Positions 16,935 to 25,540 of a DNA stretch of 64,000 nt are shown piece after piece (positions within the stretch are counted from its first letter, which is position 1; each line of letters begins with the position of its first letter). A program made the translations under genes and the position numbers. Origin of the DNA: Xanthocytophaga flava (GTDB taxonomy: Bacteria; Bacteroidota; Bacteroidia; Cytophagales; 172606-1). Below the pieces are notes generated by a model. The model did not search any database, was not told the origin of the DNA, and saw only the letters and a list, made by a program, of their open reading frames with translations. The DNA lies in assembly GCA_030068525.1 (NCBI GenBank), contig JASJOS010000015.1, positions 1-64,000 of the forward strand, written 5' to 3'.

Positions 16935-18029
16935 TTAGTAGTGTAAATGATAAGAAATCATTTGGTCATTCGCATCAAATAATAAAAGAGACAAGCTAAC
17001 TTCTGGAATTACAGAGATACATTGCTGATAACAGTAGCTGCAAAGTGTTTGATAAAATGGTTCATTTTCTGTAAATGGAAATAGTTCCGTGAGCCTTCGT
17101 GCCATTGTTAGTTCCTGAATCTGTGAACAGATTGCCGATGGATATCCACTCTCTGTGGCAACTCTGATGATAAAATCTTTATCCCAGGACGATTGATCAC
17201 TATGTGTATTGAACTCTCCTTTGGCAAGCTTTACCGCTTTGCCTAGCATAATTCCCATGACAACTTTAGACACAGGAGTCATTTTTATTTTTTGGAGAGT
17301 TTCTCCAATCCAGTTACCATATTGAATGAATGCATAGTCAGGTAAATGTGGATAGAGTTTTTTCAGCTGCTTTTCTGTACGTCCACCAGAATTAATAATT
17401 AAGTCTGTACAGCCATTGGCAAGGGCTACATCTATTCCCTGTTCAATACTGGCAATATAAGCAGAGGCAGAGAATGGTTTGACAATACCCGTTGTACCAA
17501 GTATGGAAAGCCCTCCTATAATGCCCAGACGAGCATTTAACGTTTTTTTTGCCAGTTCTGAGCCATTAACGACAAAGACCTCCAGATTCACGCCCTTTAT
17601 TATATTCTGACTTTGTAAAACCTGGCTCACTTCTCTGATCATCATCTGACGAGGAACAGGATTAATTGCTGGCTCTCCAATGTCAATAGCCAGACCTGGA
17701 AGTGTTACAATACCTACTCCTTCTCCCCGTAAGAATATAATCTCATTGTTATTGTTCCAGCTAACCTTGCAACCTATTTCTGCTCCATGTGTAACATCCG
17801 GGTCGTCACCTGCATCTTTAATTGTACTACAACTAGCAGATAAGAGTGAATATTGACAAGAGTTCATTTGAAAAGAGGCTGTTTCTCCTATTGGTAGTTC
17901 TATATCTATTTGTTGCACTGATGTTTGTTTAATCAATGCGAGCAAAGCAGCTTTTGCACAGGCCGTTGCACAAGATCCAGTAGTATAGCCTGTTCGTAAA
18001 GGTCCAGAAGGAATGGGCTGCAAACTCAT
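16935..18029 (-). CDS. cbiD: cobalt-precorrin-5B C1-methyltransferase CbiD
   Basis: The N-terminus PLRTGYTTGSCATACAKAAL is the CbiD signature, and DAGDDPDVTHG near residue 73 is also diagnostic. CbiD uses S-adenosylmethionine to methylate C1 of the ring after extrusion of the two-carbon fragment. It occurs only in the early-cobalt (anaerobic-type) pathway, so it fixes which route the organism uses. The start codon overlaps the cbiJ stop by four bases (ATGA), indicating translational coupling. Length (364 residues) is normal. Confidence 0.95.
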   Translation of the reverse strand: MSLQPIPSGPLRTGYTTGSCATACAKAALLALIKQTSVQQIDIELPIGETASFQMNSCQYSLLSASCSTIKDAGDDPDVTHGAEIGCKVSWNNNNEIIFLRGEGVGIVTLPGLAIDIGEPAINPVPRQMMIREVSQVLQSQNIIKGVNLEVFVVNGSELAKKTLNARLGIIGGLSILGTTGIVKPFSASAYIASIEQGIDVALANGCTDLIINSGGRTEKQLKKLYPHLPDYAFIQYGNWIGETLQKIKMTPVSKVVMGIMLGKAVKLAKGEFNTHSDQSSWDKDFIIRVATESGYPSAICSQIQELTMARRLTELFPFTENEPFYQTLCSYCYQQCISVIPEVSLSLLLFDANDQMISYHLHY

Positions 18030-18784
18030 AAATATAATGTCTTTAACTGCTCTGCTAGTTCCTGTTCTGTGTATACAATTTGAAACGATTCAGGTACTGT
18101 CGGTCGTTCAACAATAATTAAATTGGTTTGGGTTTGAATTGCGGCTTCTATTTTACTCGACAAAAAACCAGATTCTCCACTATTCTTAGTAAGTAAACAA
18201 TCAACTCTCAGATTTTGTATCAACTGTATCTCCTGTGTTGTACCCTGTCCAGGCATTTCTGTCATAATATTTTTCTCAGCCAGTCCTGTTTGTAGAGCTT
18301 GTTGAATAGAACTCTCTCTTGGTAAAATCCGAAACGTAACTTGTTTTTCAAACCAGTACGGTTTCAAAGGAATAATACTTTGAACACCTGTAAGTGCAAG
18401 TAAATGATGGCATTCCAGCTGATACAATTTTTCAATAGCAGCCTCAAAGGAGGATACATAATGAATTTTAGGATGAATGACTTTTTCAAAATATACCCGT
18501 TCAAAACGAATAACCGGGATAGAATGCCTTTCTATTACCTGAGCAATTGTCTGATGTAATTGGGATGCAAAAGGATGGCTGGCATCCAAAATTAGTTTCA
18601 CAGATTTTTCATCTATAAATGTAGCAAGGTCATCTTCTGTAAATGCTCCATATCGGTATTGTACATTTGGATGGCTTTCAAACTCAATGGCTGTTTTTGT
18701 TGAATAGATGTAATCCAACTGAGCTGTATTCAGATAGCTAGCAACTCGTTTGCCTTCGGTTGTTCCTCCAAATAACAGAATCAT
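18026..18784 (-). CDS. cbiJ: (cobalt-)precorrin-6A reductase CbiJ/CobK
   Basis: The N-terminal MILLFGGTTEGKRVASYL is the family's nucleotide-binding start, DASHPFA near residue 67 is the conserved core motif, and LLTKNSGESGFLSSKIEAA near 195 is the C-terminal signature. The enzyme reduces the macrocycle of cobalt-precorrin-6A with a pyridine nucleotide. It lies three bases downstream of cbiG-cbiF and overlaps cbiD, inside the tightly packed operon. Its 252 residues match the family. Confidence 0.93.
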   Translation of the reverse strand: MILLFGGTTEGKRVASYLNTAQLDYIYSTKTAIEFESHPNVQYRYGAFTEDDLATFIDEKSVKLILDASHPFASQLHQTIAQVIERHSIPVIRFERVYFEKVIHPKIHYVSSFEAAIEKLYQLECHHLLALTGVQSIIPLKPYWFEKQVTFRILPRESSIQQALQTGLAEKNIMTEMPGQGTTQEIQLIQNLRVDCLLTKNSGESGFLSSKIEAAIQTQTNLIIVERPTVPESFQIVYTEQELAEQLKTLYL

Positions 18785-18787
18785 TTT

Positions 18788-20623
18788 TTACAGTTTTACA
18801 GGTTTTCCAGTCCTGAAAATATGTTTATGTTCAGGATGATATAATTGAGATCGGTTTTGGCGGGCTCCGATAGCTGCTCCTACAATGATCAGAACGGTTC
18901 GGGTAAGTTTGTGTTCCCGAATGATTGCTGCAAGTTTATTCAAGGTACCAGTATACACTTCTTCATCCTTCCATGTAACCCGGTATAGAATGGCAATAGG
19001 AGTATCTTCCGGATAATGTTCAAGCAACTGAGCCTGGACAGTTTTAGCAATAGTTGCACTCAGGAAGATACACATGGTAGCTTTATGACGTGCCATTTCG
19101 TTAAGTTTTTCATGTTCTGGCAATGGAGTATTGCCTTCACCCCGAGTTAATATAATGGTTTGAACTACTTCCGGAATTGTAAATTCTGATTTCAGGTAAG
19201 CTGCTGCTGCCTGAAAAGCTGAGATACCAGGAACAATAAAGTAATCCATGCCTCTTTCCTCAAATATGCTGATCTGTTCCTGAATAGCTCCATAGATAGA
19301 TGGGTCTCCCGAATGTAACCTTACAATCATTTTACCTTGGGAATAATAGGCTACCATCAATTCAATCTGTTCCTCAAGGTTCATACTGGCTGAATTTCGT
19401 ATGATTGTATCAGGCTTGGCATAGGTAAGTAATTCTTCTGGTACCAGGCTACCTGCGTATAAGATTAAATCTGCCTGCTCCAGTAATTGTTTGCCTTTAA
19501 CACTAATTAGTTCAGGGTCACCAGGACCTGCTCCAATGATGGCAATCATCGCTTTTCGTTGGGCTGTCTTATCCAGAGTCAGTGCAAGTGTATATTTTTT
19601 TCCAGAAGCTACTGTGATCTTTTGTTTTTCCAGCAACAGATCCTGATTCCCGGCTGATAACATGGCAGATGCTTCCGACACGCTGTCTACTCCCAGCTTT
19701 TCACGAACCGTTTCTGACGGATTTTTAACTTGTTGGGTATTGAGTTGATCTGCAGTCCAGGTAAAAAATGGAATCTCTAGTTTTTGTGCTAGTTGAATAA
19801 ATGCTTCTTCATCATATTTAATATCAATAGATCCAAGTGATTTTATGGACTCGATGGCTATCTGATGTTGAGATAGTTGATCCCTGAAAGATTCTTCCAC
19901 TAGATGAGTTTCAATACCTCTTGAACATCCCATTCCTACATGTAGAACCTGAGGATGATAGAGTAGGGTTGGCAGAGATGAATTATATACTTTGTAGGTT
20001 ACTGCTATGAAAAGTTCGTATTGACTAAAGTCAATCTGCAGGTAGTCATAATAAAAATCAACAAAATTGGGTTTATTCTTTTCCAGATAGGTTGTTCCCG
20101 GATCTTTGATATCCAGTAAGACAACAGTTGGTTTATTATTGACAAACAATGAGATTAATGTAGTAAGGCTACTTGTTGTTCTTATTTTCCACCCAAATTG
20201 ATTGGCTAAGGTATCCAGCTGCCAGATGTTCTGGATATCACTGGAGGTCGTAATCACAGCCTGAGCTCCCGTAATAGCTGCTATTTTATGGGTGAGTTCA
20301 TTCGCTCCTCCTATATGTCCGGAAAGAACAGATTGGGCAAACTTTCCATGATCATCTATATTGACGATGGGCGGGTCTTCTTTCTTATCCTGAATATACG
20401 GAGCAACACTACGAACACAAATTCCCAAAGCTCCAATAAAAATAAATGCATCAAAAGAGTGAAAAGAGGTTTGCAGAAAATCTGCAATAGAAGTGATTGA
20501 CTGTACTTCAGTTCTTTCGGAAGGACGTGTAGATACCAGAGCAGATTTCTGAAACTCTTTTTGTACTATAAGTCCCAGAGTTACTCCCCGGTCTGTGCTG
20601 GCAATAATAGCTATTCGGTTCAT
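18788..20623 (-). CDS. cbiGF: fused CbiG hydrolase / CbiF (CobM) precorrin-4 C11-methyltransferase
   Basis: Two enzymes of consecutive steps are joined in 611 residues. Residues 1 to about 345 are CbiG (cobalt-precorrin-5A hydrolase): the core reads GALGICVRSVAPYIQDK, SVLSGHIGGANELT and LHVGMGCSRG. From about residue 359 a complete tetrapyrrole methylase follows, with AIIGAGPGDPELISVKG, the LHSGDPSIYGA loop and VPGISAFQAAAA, which is CbiF/CobM. CbiF methylates C11, and CbiG then opens the lactone and releases acetaldehyde. CbiG is another marker of the early-cobalt route. The start codon shares one base with the stop of cbiET (TAATG). Confidence 0.94.
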   Translation of the reverse strand: MNRIAIIASTDRGVTLGLIVQKEFQKSALVSTRPSERTEVQSITSIADFLQTSFHSFDAFIFIGALGICVRSVAPYIQDKKEDPPIVNIDDHGKFAQSVLSGHIGGANELTHKIAAITGAQAVITTSSDIQNIWQLDTLANQFGWKIRTTSSLTTLISLFVNNKPTVVLLDIKDPGTTYLEKNKPNFVDFYYDYLQIDFSQYELFIAVTYKVYNSSLPTLLYHPQVLHVGMGCSRGIETHLVEESFRDQLSQHQIAIESIKSLGSIDIKYDEEAFIQLAQKLEIPFFTWTADQLNTQQVKNPSETVREKLGVDSVSEASAMLSAGNQDLLLEKQKITVASGKKYTLALTLDKTAQRKAMIAIIGAGPGDPELISVKGKQLLEQADLILYAGSLVPEELLTYAKPDTIIRNSASMNLEEQIELMVAYYSQGKMIVRLHSGDPSIYGAIQEQISIFEERGMDYFIVPGISAFQAAAAYLKSEFTIPEVVQTIILTRGEGNTPLPEHEKLNEMARHKATMCIFLSATIAKTVQAQLLEHYPEDTPIAILYRVTWKDEEVYTGTLNKLAAIIREHKLTRTVLIIVGAAIGARQNRSQLYHPEHKHIFRTGKPVKL

Positions 20624-21810
20624 TAGGGTTTTTCAGCGGCTAAAATGGTAATCGGATTATGTTCATCTACCTGAATGGTCATCTCTGACAGCAACACATA
20701 CTTGAGTTTTTGAATGCTTTGTATAAAACTTGTTTTACTTGCTTGTTGAACTACATTCATTACAAGACGTCCTTTGGGTTGCAGGCAGGTATCGACTTTT
20801 AGAATAAGTTCTTCTAATCTATTGCCGTGTCCTCCTATGAAGACTGCATCTGGTTGTTGAAGTATACTCAGATCTATCTCAAGAAAATCGCCCATTACTT
20901 TAGCAATTCCGGGTGTTGAATGTGTGCGGGTATTTACCTCAAATAATTGGTCACATTCTGGGCGCTTTTCGAAAGCAGTTATTTGCAGGTGAGGAAAACG
21001 ACACCGTGCTTCAATGGCTACTGATCCTGTACAAAATCCAATGTCCCACAAAGAGTGGCGTATAGACAGGTCAAGTTGAGATAAACTTACCATACGCACA
21101 GGCATTTTTGTAATCATATTTGGACGGTTGTCCAGGTAGGCAAATGATGAATCCGGGATGCCAAAAGGTTTCGGCTTTGGTTTAGTTTGTTTGAGTAAAA
21201 TACAGTTTAATGGATGAGCTGTAGTATGAATAGCTTCTTCCAGAGTCAGAGTTCTAATCTGCTCATTAGTACTTTCCAAAGCTTCACCAATTACCATTGT
21301 ATAGTTATCAAACCGATAATCCAACATTCGTTGTGCAATAGACGCAGGTGCCTTCTGTGCATCGGTGAGTACTCCAATCTGTGGCAATCCACGCAATAAG
21401 GCTGTATCCAGTTCATCCCAGGATCTACCATGTACAGATACAGAAGTAACCTGATGGTAAGGAGTATGTGTCTTGTGACATAAAAGCTGAATACTGTTAA
21501 ACCAGGGATATACTTTTAGGGTTGCCTTGGGATCAAATTTTTGTATAGTGCTGGCAAACCCATAAAACAGAGGATCTCCAGATGCAAAAACAATAATAGT
21601 TTGATCAATAGCTTGAAACTGTTTGAATAAACCTTCCATATTCCCTTTAATATCAATCCATTGATGAATAGGGGGGAGCTTATCTTTGATCAGTTCATAG
21701 TGTCGTTTGCCTCCTGAGAAAATAGTATGAGATGACAAACAGGACAGTATATCTTCCTGTAATCTAAACTCAGTTGAGTTGCCTAATCCTATTACAATGT
21801 ACTCTGCCAC
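20623..21810 (-). CDS. cbiET: fused CbiE-CbiT precorrin-6B/7 methyltransferase and decarboxylase (CobL)
   Basis: The 395-residue protein has CbiE at residues 1-205 (YIVIGLGNS, FASGDPLFYG, SVHGRSWDEL; a C5 methylase of the tetrapyrrole methylase fold). CbiT covers about 228-395 (MVSLSQLDLSIRHSLWDIGFCTGSVAIEA, a Rossmann SAM-binding motif at 256-263; C15 methylation and C12 decarboxylation). The same fusion is called CobL in aerobic producers. The gap to bluB upstream is only six bases. The glycine loop in CbiT reads DIGFCTGS instead of the usual DIGAGTGS, a mild variation. Confidence 0.93.
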   Translation of the reverse strand: MAEYIVIGLGNSTEFRLQEDILSCLSSHTIFSGGKRHYELIKDKLPPIHQWIDIKGNMEGLFKQFQAIDQTIIVFASGDPLFYGFASTIQKFDPKATLKVYPWFNSIQLLCHKTHTPYHQVTSVSVHGRSWDELDTALLRGLPQIGVLTDAQKAPASIAQRMLDYRFDNYTMVIGEALESTNEQIRTLTLEEAIHTTAHPLNCILLKQTKPKPKPFGIPDSSFAYLDNRPNMITKMPVRMVSLSQLDLSIRHSLWDIGFCTGSVAIEARCRFPHLQITAFEKRPECDQLFEVNTRTHSTPGIAKVMGDFLEIDLSILQQPDAVFIGGHGNRLEELILKVDTCLQPKGRLVMNVVQQASKTSFIQSIQKLKYVLLSEMTIQVDEHNPITILAAEKP

Positions 21811-21816
21811 CTGCTC

Positions 21817-22464
21817 TCAATAGGTATTGTAAAAAACTACTTTTTCTTTTTCTTTGCGTTTTTCCCATTGGATAGTTTCCAGCTCTGGCTGTGTAAAGAA
21901 TCTGTCTACATATCCCAAACACAGATACGCTATCAATTGATTAGGTGCTGGGGCAGACAAAATCTGCTTTACCTTCTCCGCATCAAGAATACTTACCCAG
22001 CCTAATCCGATGTTAAGTGCCCGAGCCATCAGCCACATGTTCTGAATGGCACATACTACACTATACAGGCCGGCTTCTTTCATACTGGTCTGTCCCAGTA
22101 CTACTTCAGTGGATGGTTTATAGAAAATGGCAATGTTCACAGGGGCTTCCAGAATACCCTCTAATTTTAACTTGATATATTGTTTCTGTTTTTCATCCGA
22201 AAAGCACTGGACTGCCTTTTCATTTTCTTCTTCAAAGCTTTCCCGAATCTGCTTTTTAACAGTCTCATCTTTGATGATGACAAACTCCCAGGGTTGTGAG
22301 AACCCAACCGAAGGGGCATGCAGGGCTGCCATCAGTAGTTTGTCCAGAACATCTTCTTCCAATGGTTTATCCAGAAACCGATTTCCTCTTACATCCCGGC
22401 GGTTAAGAATAATCTCTTCCAGCAATTGTACATCTTCCTGAGTAAATAGTTTTCCTTCTGTCAT
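21817..22464 (-). CDS. bluB: BluB, 5,6-dimethylbenzimidazole synthase
   Basis: This flavin-dependent, oxygen-consuming nitroreductase-fold enzyme breaks FMN down to 5,6-dimethylbenzimidazole, the lower ligand of B12. BluB-specific motifs are present: NRRDVRGNRF near residue 21, HAPSVGFSQPWEFVII near 49, RALNIGLGWVSIL near 148 and LCLGYVDRFFTQPELE near 181. Its 215 residues match the family. Overlap by four bases with the cbiHC stop codon shows co-translation. An oxygen-requiring enzyme inside an early-cobalt operon implies that the pathway works in air in this organism. Confidence 0.93.
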   Translation of the reverse strand: MTEGKLFTQEDVQLLEEIILNRRDVRGNRFLDKPLEEDVLDKLLMAALHAPSVGFSQPWEFVIIKDETVKKQIRESFEEENEKAVQCFSDEKQKQYIKLKLEGILEAPVNIAIFYKPSTEVVLGQTSMKEAGLYSVVCAIQNMWLMARALNIGLGWVSILDAEKVKQILSAPAPNQLIAYLCLGYVDRFFTQPELETIQWEKRKEKEKVVFYNTY

Positions 22465-23837
22465 ATACCTGTATCCGTTTGGTAAAATGAATCAAGTGTA
22501 AATGCTGCATTGACTATGCTTGCTGCTACATTACTTCCTCCTTTTTGACCTTTTATTAGAACATAAGGAACAGTAGGAATAGCTTTTAGCTTTAATTTGG
22601 ACTCTACTACATTAACAAAACCTACAGGAGCGGCAATAATGCCCGCAGGCTTAATCTTTTGGTCAATCAACTGATCACAAAGCTCAAACAGGGCAGTGGG
22701 AGCATTGCCTACTACAAATAAGGCAGTGGGATGTTCCTCTGTAGCAATTCGCATAGCAGCCTGACTGCGAGTCAGTTCTTCTTGGATGGATAACTCTTCA
22801 ACACGAGGGTCATTCAGATAACAAATAACCTGATTTTTGTATTGTTGTGTAAAGGCTTTGGTAATACCAGCTTGTACCATCGTAACATCTGTGACAATAG
22901 TTCCACCTTGTTTTAGATAGAGGTTCCATTGAGTCATAGCCTCCAAAGAAGATTCATACAGGTTTTCATATTCAAAGTCTGCCGTTGAGTGGATACAACG
23001 AATAACAGCCCATTGATCGGCTGGATGAAGATCTGTACGTTTTAACTGTTGTTGTATCTGACGGAAGCTTTCGTCTTGTATCTGTTGTCCTGTGTGTGGT
23101 TTGCGGGATAGATACCCTCGTGGAGTAACCAGAAAGTTTTGAAACGTGTATGTTTGAGAATTGCCTATCATCACCAGTGAAAACATATCTACTAAACTGG
23201 TATCCATTTTTTCCAGAGTAGTCAATGTAATCTGTTCATCTGGTCGTGTAACCTGTCGGATAATCGCGACAGGTGTATCCGGGTTTCTGTGTTGAAGAAA
23301 TATCTCACGAAATCGCTCCAACTGCCAGAATCTTTTTTTGCTGCGGGGATTATAGATTGAGGTAACAAAATCACCCATTGCTGCTCCTAAAATACGTTTT
23401 TCAATGGTACTCCAGGGAGTCATCAGATCAGATAATGAAATACAACAGAAGTCATGACCCAGTGGAGCTCCCAGTTTACCTGCTGATGCAATAAAAGCAC
23501 TGATACCTGGAATAGTTTGAAGTTCAATATCCTTATTTACAGACAGACGGGCATACTCATAGACAAGAGAGGCCATCGCATAAATGCCTGCATCTCCGGA
23601 ACTGATAACCGCTACATGTTTGCCATCCTCACATCTTTCAACTGCCAGTTGAGCTCGGGCTTCTTCCTCGCTTAATTCTTTACCAATACATTCGCAGCCT
23701 GGTTTGAGTAAATGTTCAATAAACTGAAAGTAGTAACTATAACCAATCACAATATCCGCTTCTGATAGTACTTGCTGGGCTATAGGTAAAATATAATCTT
23801 TGTCACCCGGACCAATGCCTACAACACTTAACTTCAT
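22461..23837 (-). CDS. cbiHC: fused CbiH (C17-methyltransferase) / CbiC (precorrin-8X methylmutase)
   Basis: Residues 1 to about 245 are a tetrapyrrole methylase with VVGIGPGDKDYILP, ISSGDAGIYAMA and TIPGISAFIASAGKLGAPLGHDF, matching CobJ/CbiH, which makes C17 methylation with ring contraction. Residues about 260-458 are CbiC/CobH: RCIHSTADFEY carries the catalytic His283, and VGNAPTALFEL, APVGFVNVVESK and KGQKGGSNVAAS complete the signature. The two activities are not consecutive in the pathway (several steps lie between them), so the fusion is not simple substrate channelling. The start overlaps the cbiL stop by four bases. Confidence 0.94.
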   Translation of the reverse strand: MKLSVVGIGPGDKDYILPIAQQVLSEADIVIGYSYYFQFIEHLLKPGCECIGKELSEEEARAQLAVERCEDGKHVAVISSGDAGIYAMASLVYEYARLSVNKDIELQTIPGISAFIASAGKLGAPLGHDFCCISLSDLMTPWSTIEKRILGAAMGDFVTSIYNPRSKKRFWQLERFREIFLQHRNPDTPVAIIRQVTRPDEQITLTTLEKMDTSLVDMFSLVMIGNSQTYTFQNFLVTPRGYLSRKPHTGQQIQDESFRQIQQQLKRTDLHPADQWAVIRCIHSTADFEYENLYESSLEAMTQWNLYLKQGGTIVTDVTMVQAGITKAFTQQYKNQVICYLNDPRVEELSIQEELTRSQAAMRIATEEHPTALFVVGNAPTALFELCDQLIDQKIKPAGIIAAPVGFVNVVESKLKLKAIPTVPYVLIKGQKGGSNVAASIVNAAFTLDSFYQTDTGI

Positions 23838-24541
23838 AATTGTTTTTTGAGAATGAGCAATGAAAAATAGGGAATATCACGGTTCATGATTTCTTCCAGT
23901 GAGGTGCTGATGAATTGTTGTGCTGTACCCAAACGTTCACAATAGAAAAGCATTACCGCCTGTTGTTGGATAACAGGGATTATTTCCTGTAAAATGCTCC
24001 TGACTTTAATGAGAACTACCGTTTCAAAATCAGAAAGATACTGTTGTAGTTGCAGAACATTGCTTGTACGAGGCAGAACGACAATTTTTTCAGTAAGTAA
24101 GGCTAACGGAATCTGATGCTCCGCTGCTCCCAATAGAAACGAAGGAACTCCAGCCACAATTTCTACTTCTAACTGATGTTGCTGAATGTAGGTTAACAGA
24201 TAGGAAAAGGTACTATAAAAAGAAATATCCCCTTCACTAACAAACGCAATCTGCAGGCCATTCTGATAATCAGTAAGCATTTGCTTAAATGTATTGGCAT
24301 ACGTTTGTTGGGCTTCATCCCGATTATCTGACATCTTCAAAAACATTCCTGTCAGTTTGTTTTCATCCAGATCATACGCTTTCAGGATAGGAAGAGAATA
24401 ACTGGTTGTCGTACGTTCTTCAGTTACAGAGCCTGGATAGTAAATTCTATCCACTGTTTGTAACAATCGCAGCCCTTTTACTGTAATCAAATCCGGATCT
24501 CCAGGACCCAGTGAAATACCATATATCTTTCCTTTTTTCAA
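23834..24541 (-). CDS. cbiL: precorrin-2 C20-methyltransferase CbiL/CobI
   Basis: The start KIYGISLGPGDPDLITVKGLRLLQ is the glycine-rich SAM site of tetrapyrrole methylases in its C20 version. FVSEGDISFYSTFSYL and VEIVAGVPSFLLGAAEHQIPL follow as expected for CbiL/CobI. The enzyme adds a methyl group at C20 of cobalt-factor II. The gene ends with a four-base overlap into cbiHC and begins 21 bp after cbiX, so it acts directly on the chelatase product. Length 235 residues, normal. Confidence 0.93.
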   Translation of the reverse strand: MKKGKIYGISLGPGDPDLITVKGLRLLQTVDRIYYPGSVTEERTTTSYSLPILKAYDLDENKLTGMFLKMSDNRDEAQQTYANTFKQMLTDYQNGLQIAFVSEGDISFYSTFSYLLTYIQQHQLEVEIVAGVPSFLLGAAEHQIPLALLTEKIVVLPRTSNVLQLQQYLSDFETVVLIKVRSILQEIIPVIQQQAVMLFYCERLGTAQQFISTSLEEIMNRDIPYFSLLILKKQL

Positions 24542-24562
24542 TGAATTCGTGTTGATTTGTAT

Positions 24563-25540
24563 TTAAATGCCCAGAATCTTTTTTACGCCAGAAAGCAGCC
24601 CTTTCTTCTCTTCAATCTTCTCATCCTCTTCAAATAGGATTCCTTTGACAGCCAGGTGATGACCAACTTGTTCTTTTCCTACTTCATTTTCAAAACCTAC
24701 AATCTGTGTACGATATTTACACAACTGGCAGTTCATATTAGGACTTCCCTTTTCTGCTTCTGTAATGCGTTCACTTAAGGCTTCGAGCAACAGATCATCT
24801 GTTTCAAAGGAACTGGTATAGAGAAATTCTTTCTCTGAGGTGCTATTGAAGGTATCTATCTGTTCGTAAATTCGTTTTAAAAGTACTCCGGTAAAAAGAA
24901 AGATTGGAAGCACTACCACACGTTGGAAAGGCAAACGTTCCAGCAAAGGCAGGGTGTCTTTGAGTAAAGGTGTTGTTACACCAATATAGGCTGTAGTTCC
25001 AAATCCAAATCCCATCCCTTCCCATAACATACGCATAAGCTTTACCACATCTGAATTCGCATCCGGATCAGAGGTACCTCTTCCGATCACAAGCAGACAA
25101 GTTTCTTTGCGATCTGTTTGTGGATGCTGAGCTTCCAGAATTTCAATATTTTTCTTTGCCAGTTGGAGAATGGATGGAGTGATGCCTATATGACTGGCTA
25201 GCTTGATCGTTAAGCCTTCATATTGTTGTTGCAGGCTATTCATCTCATAAGGAATATCATTCTTGGCATGCCCTCCGGCAAATAAAATGGCAGGCACAGC
25301 CGTAATTTCACGTACTCCTTCCAGATACATCCGCTCCACTGCCGCTGCATATACCGGATGAGAAAATTCCAGAAAGCCATAATCCACTATACGATCCGGA
25401 TAACAGTGTTTAAGTAGTAACACCAGTTCCTTGAAGCCTTCAATGCCTTCTTTATCACGACTGCCGTGTCCACAAAGTAATATTCCTCTTTTCACTACTG
25501 ACCGGTTAATAGATTTAGTGTTTGTTGATGCTTTTTTCAA
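24563..25540 (-). CDS. cbiX: sirohydrochlorin cobaltochelatase CbiX (long form, possible Fe-S motif)
   Basis: CbiX inserts cobalt into sirohydrochlorin, the first committed step of the early-cobalt route. Two chelatase half-domains are visible: ILLCGHGSRDKEGIEGF with His25 and PAILFAGGHAKNDIP with His91 in the first, and LVIGRGTSDPDANSD to LPIFLFTGVLLKRI in the second. The C-terminal extension contains MNCQLC (residues 269-274), fitting the M-x-C-x-x-C motif reported to carry an iron-sulphur centre in Bacillus megaterium CbiX. The start at 25540 overlaps the upstream SDR gene by 26 bp. A later start is possible, because the first 16 residues are poorly ordered. Confidence 0.92.
   Translation of the reverse strand: MKKASTNTKSINRSVVKRGILLCGHGSRDKEGIEGFKELVLLLKHCYPDRIVDYGFLEFSHPVYAAAVERMYLEGVREITAVPAILFAGGHAKNDIPYEMNSLQQQYEGLTIKLASHIGITPSILQLAKKNIEILEAQHPQTDRKETCLLVIGRGTSDPDANSDVVKLMRMLWEGMGFGFGTTAYIGVTTPLLKDTLPLLERLPFQRVVVLPIFLFTGVLLKRIYEQIDTFNSTSEKEFLYTSSFETDDLLLEALSERITEAEKGSPNMNCQLCKYRTQIVGFENEVGKEQVGHHLAVKGILFEEDEKIEEKKGLLSGVKKILGI

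Noticed and set aside
22127-22441. 104-codon open frame antisense to bluB
   Set aside because: Fully within bluB, whose motifs are certain, and embedded in a tight operon on the other strand.
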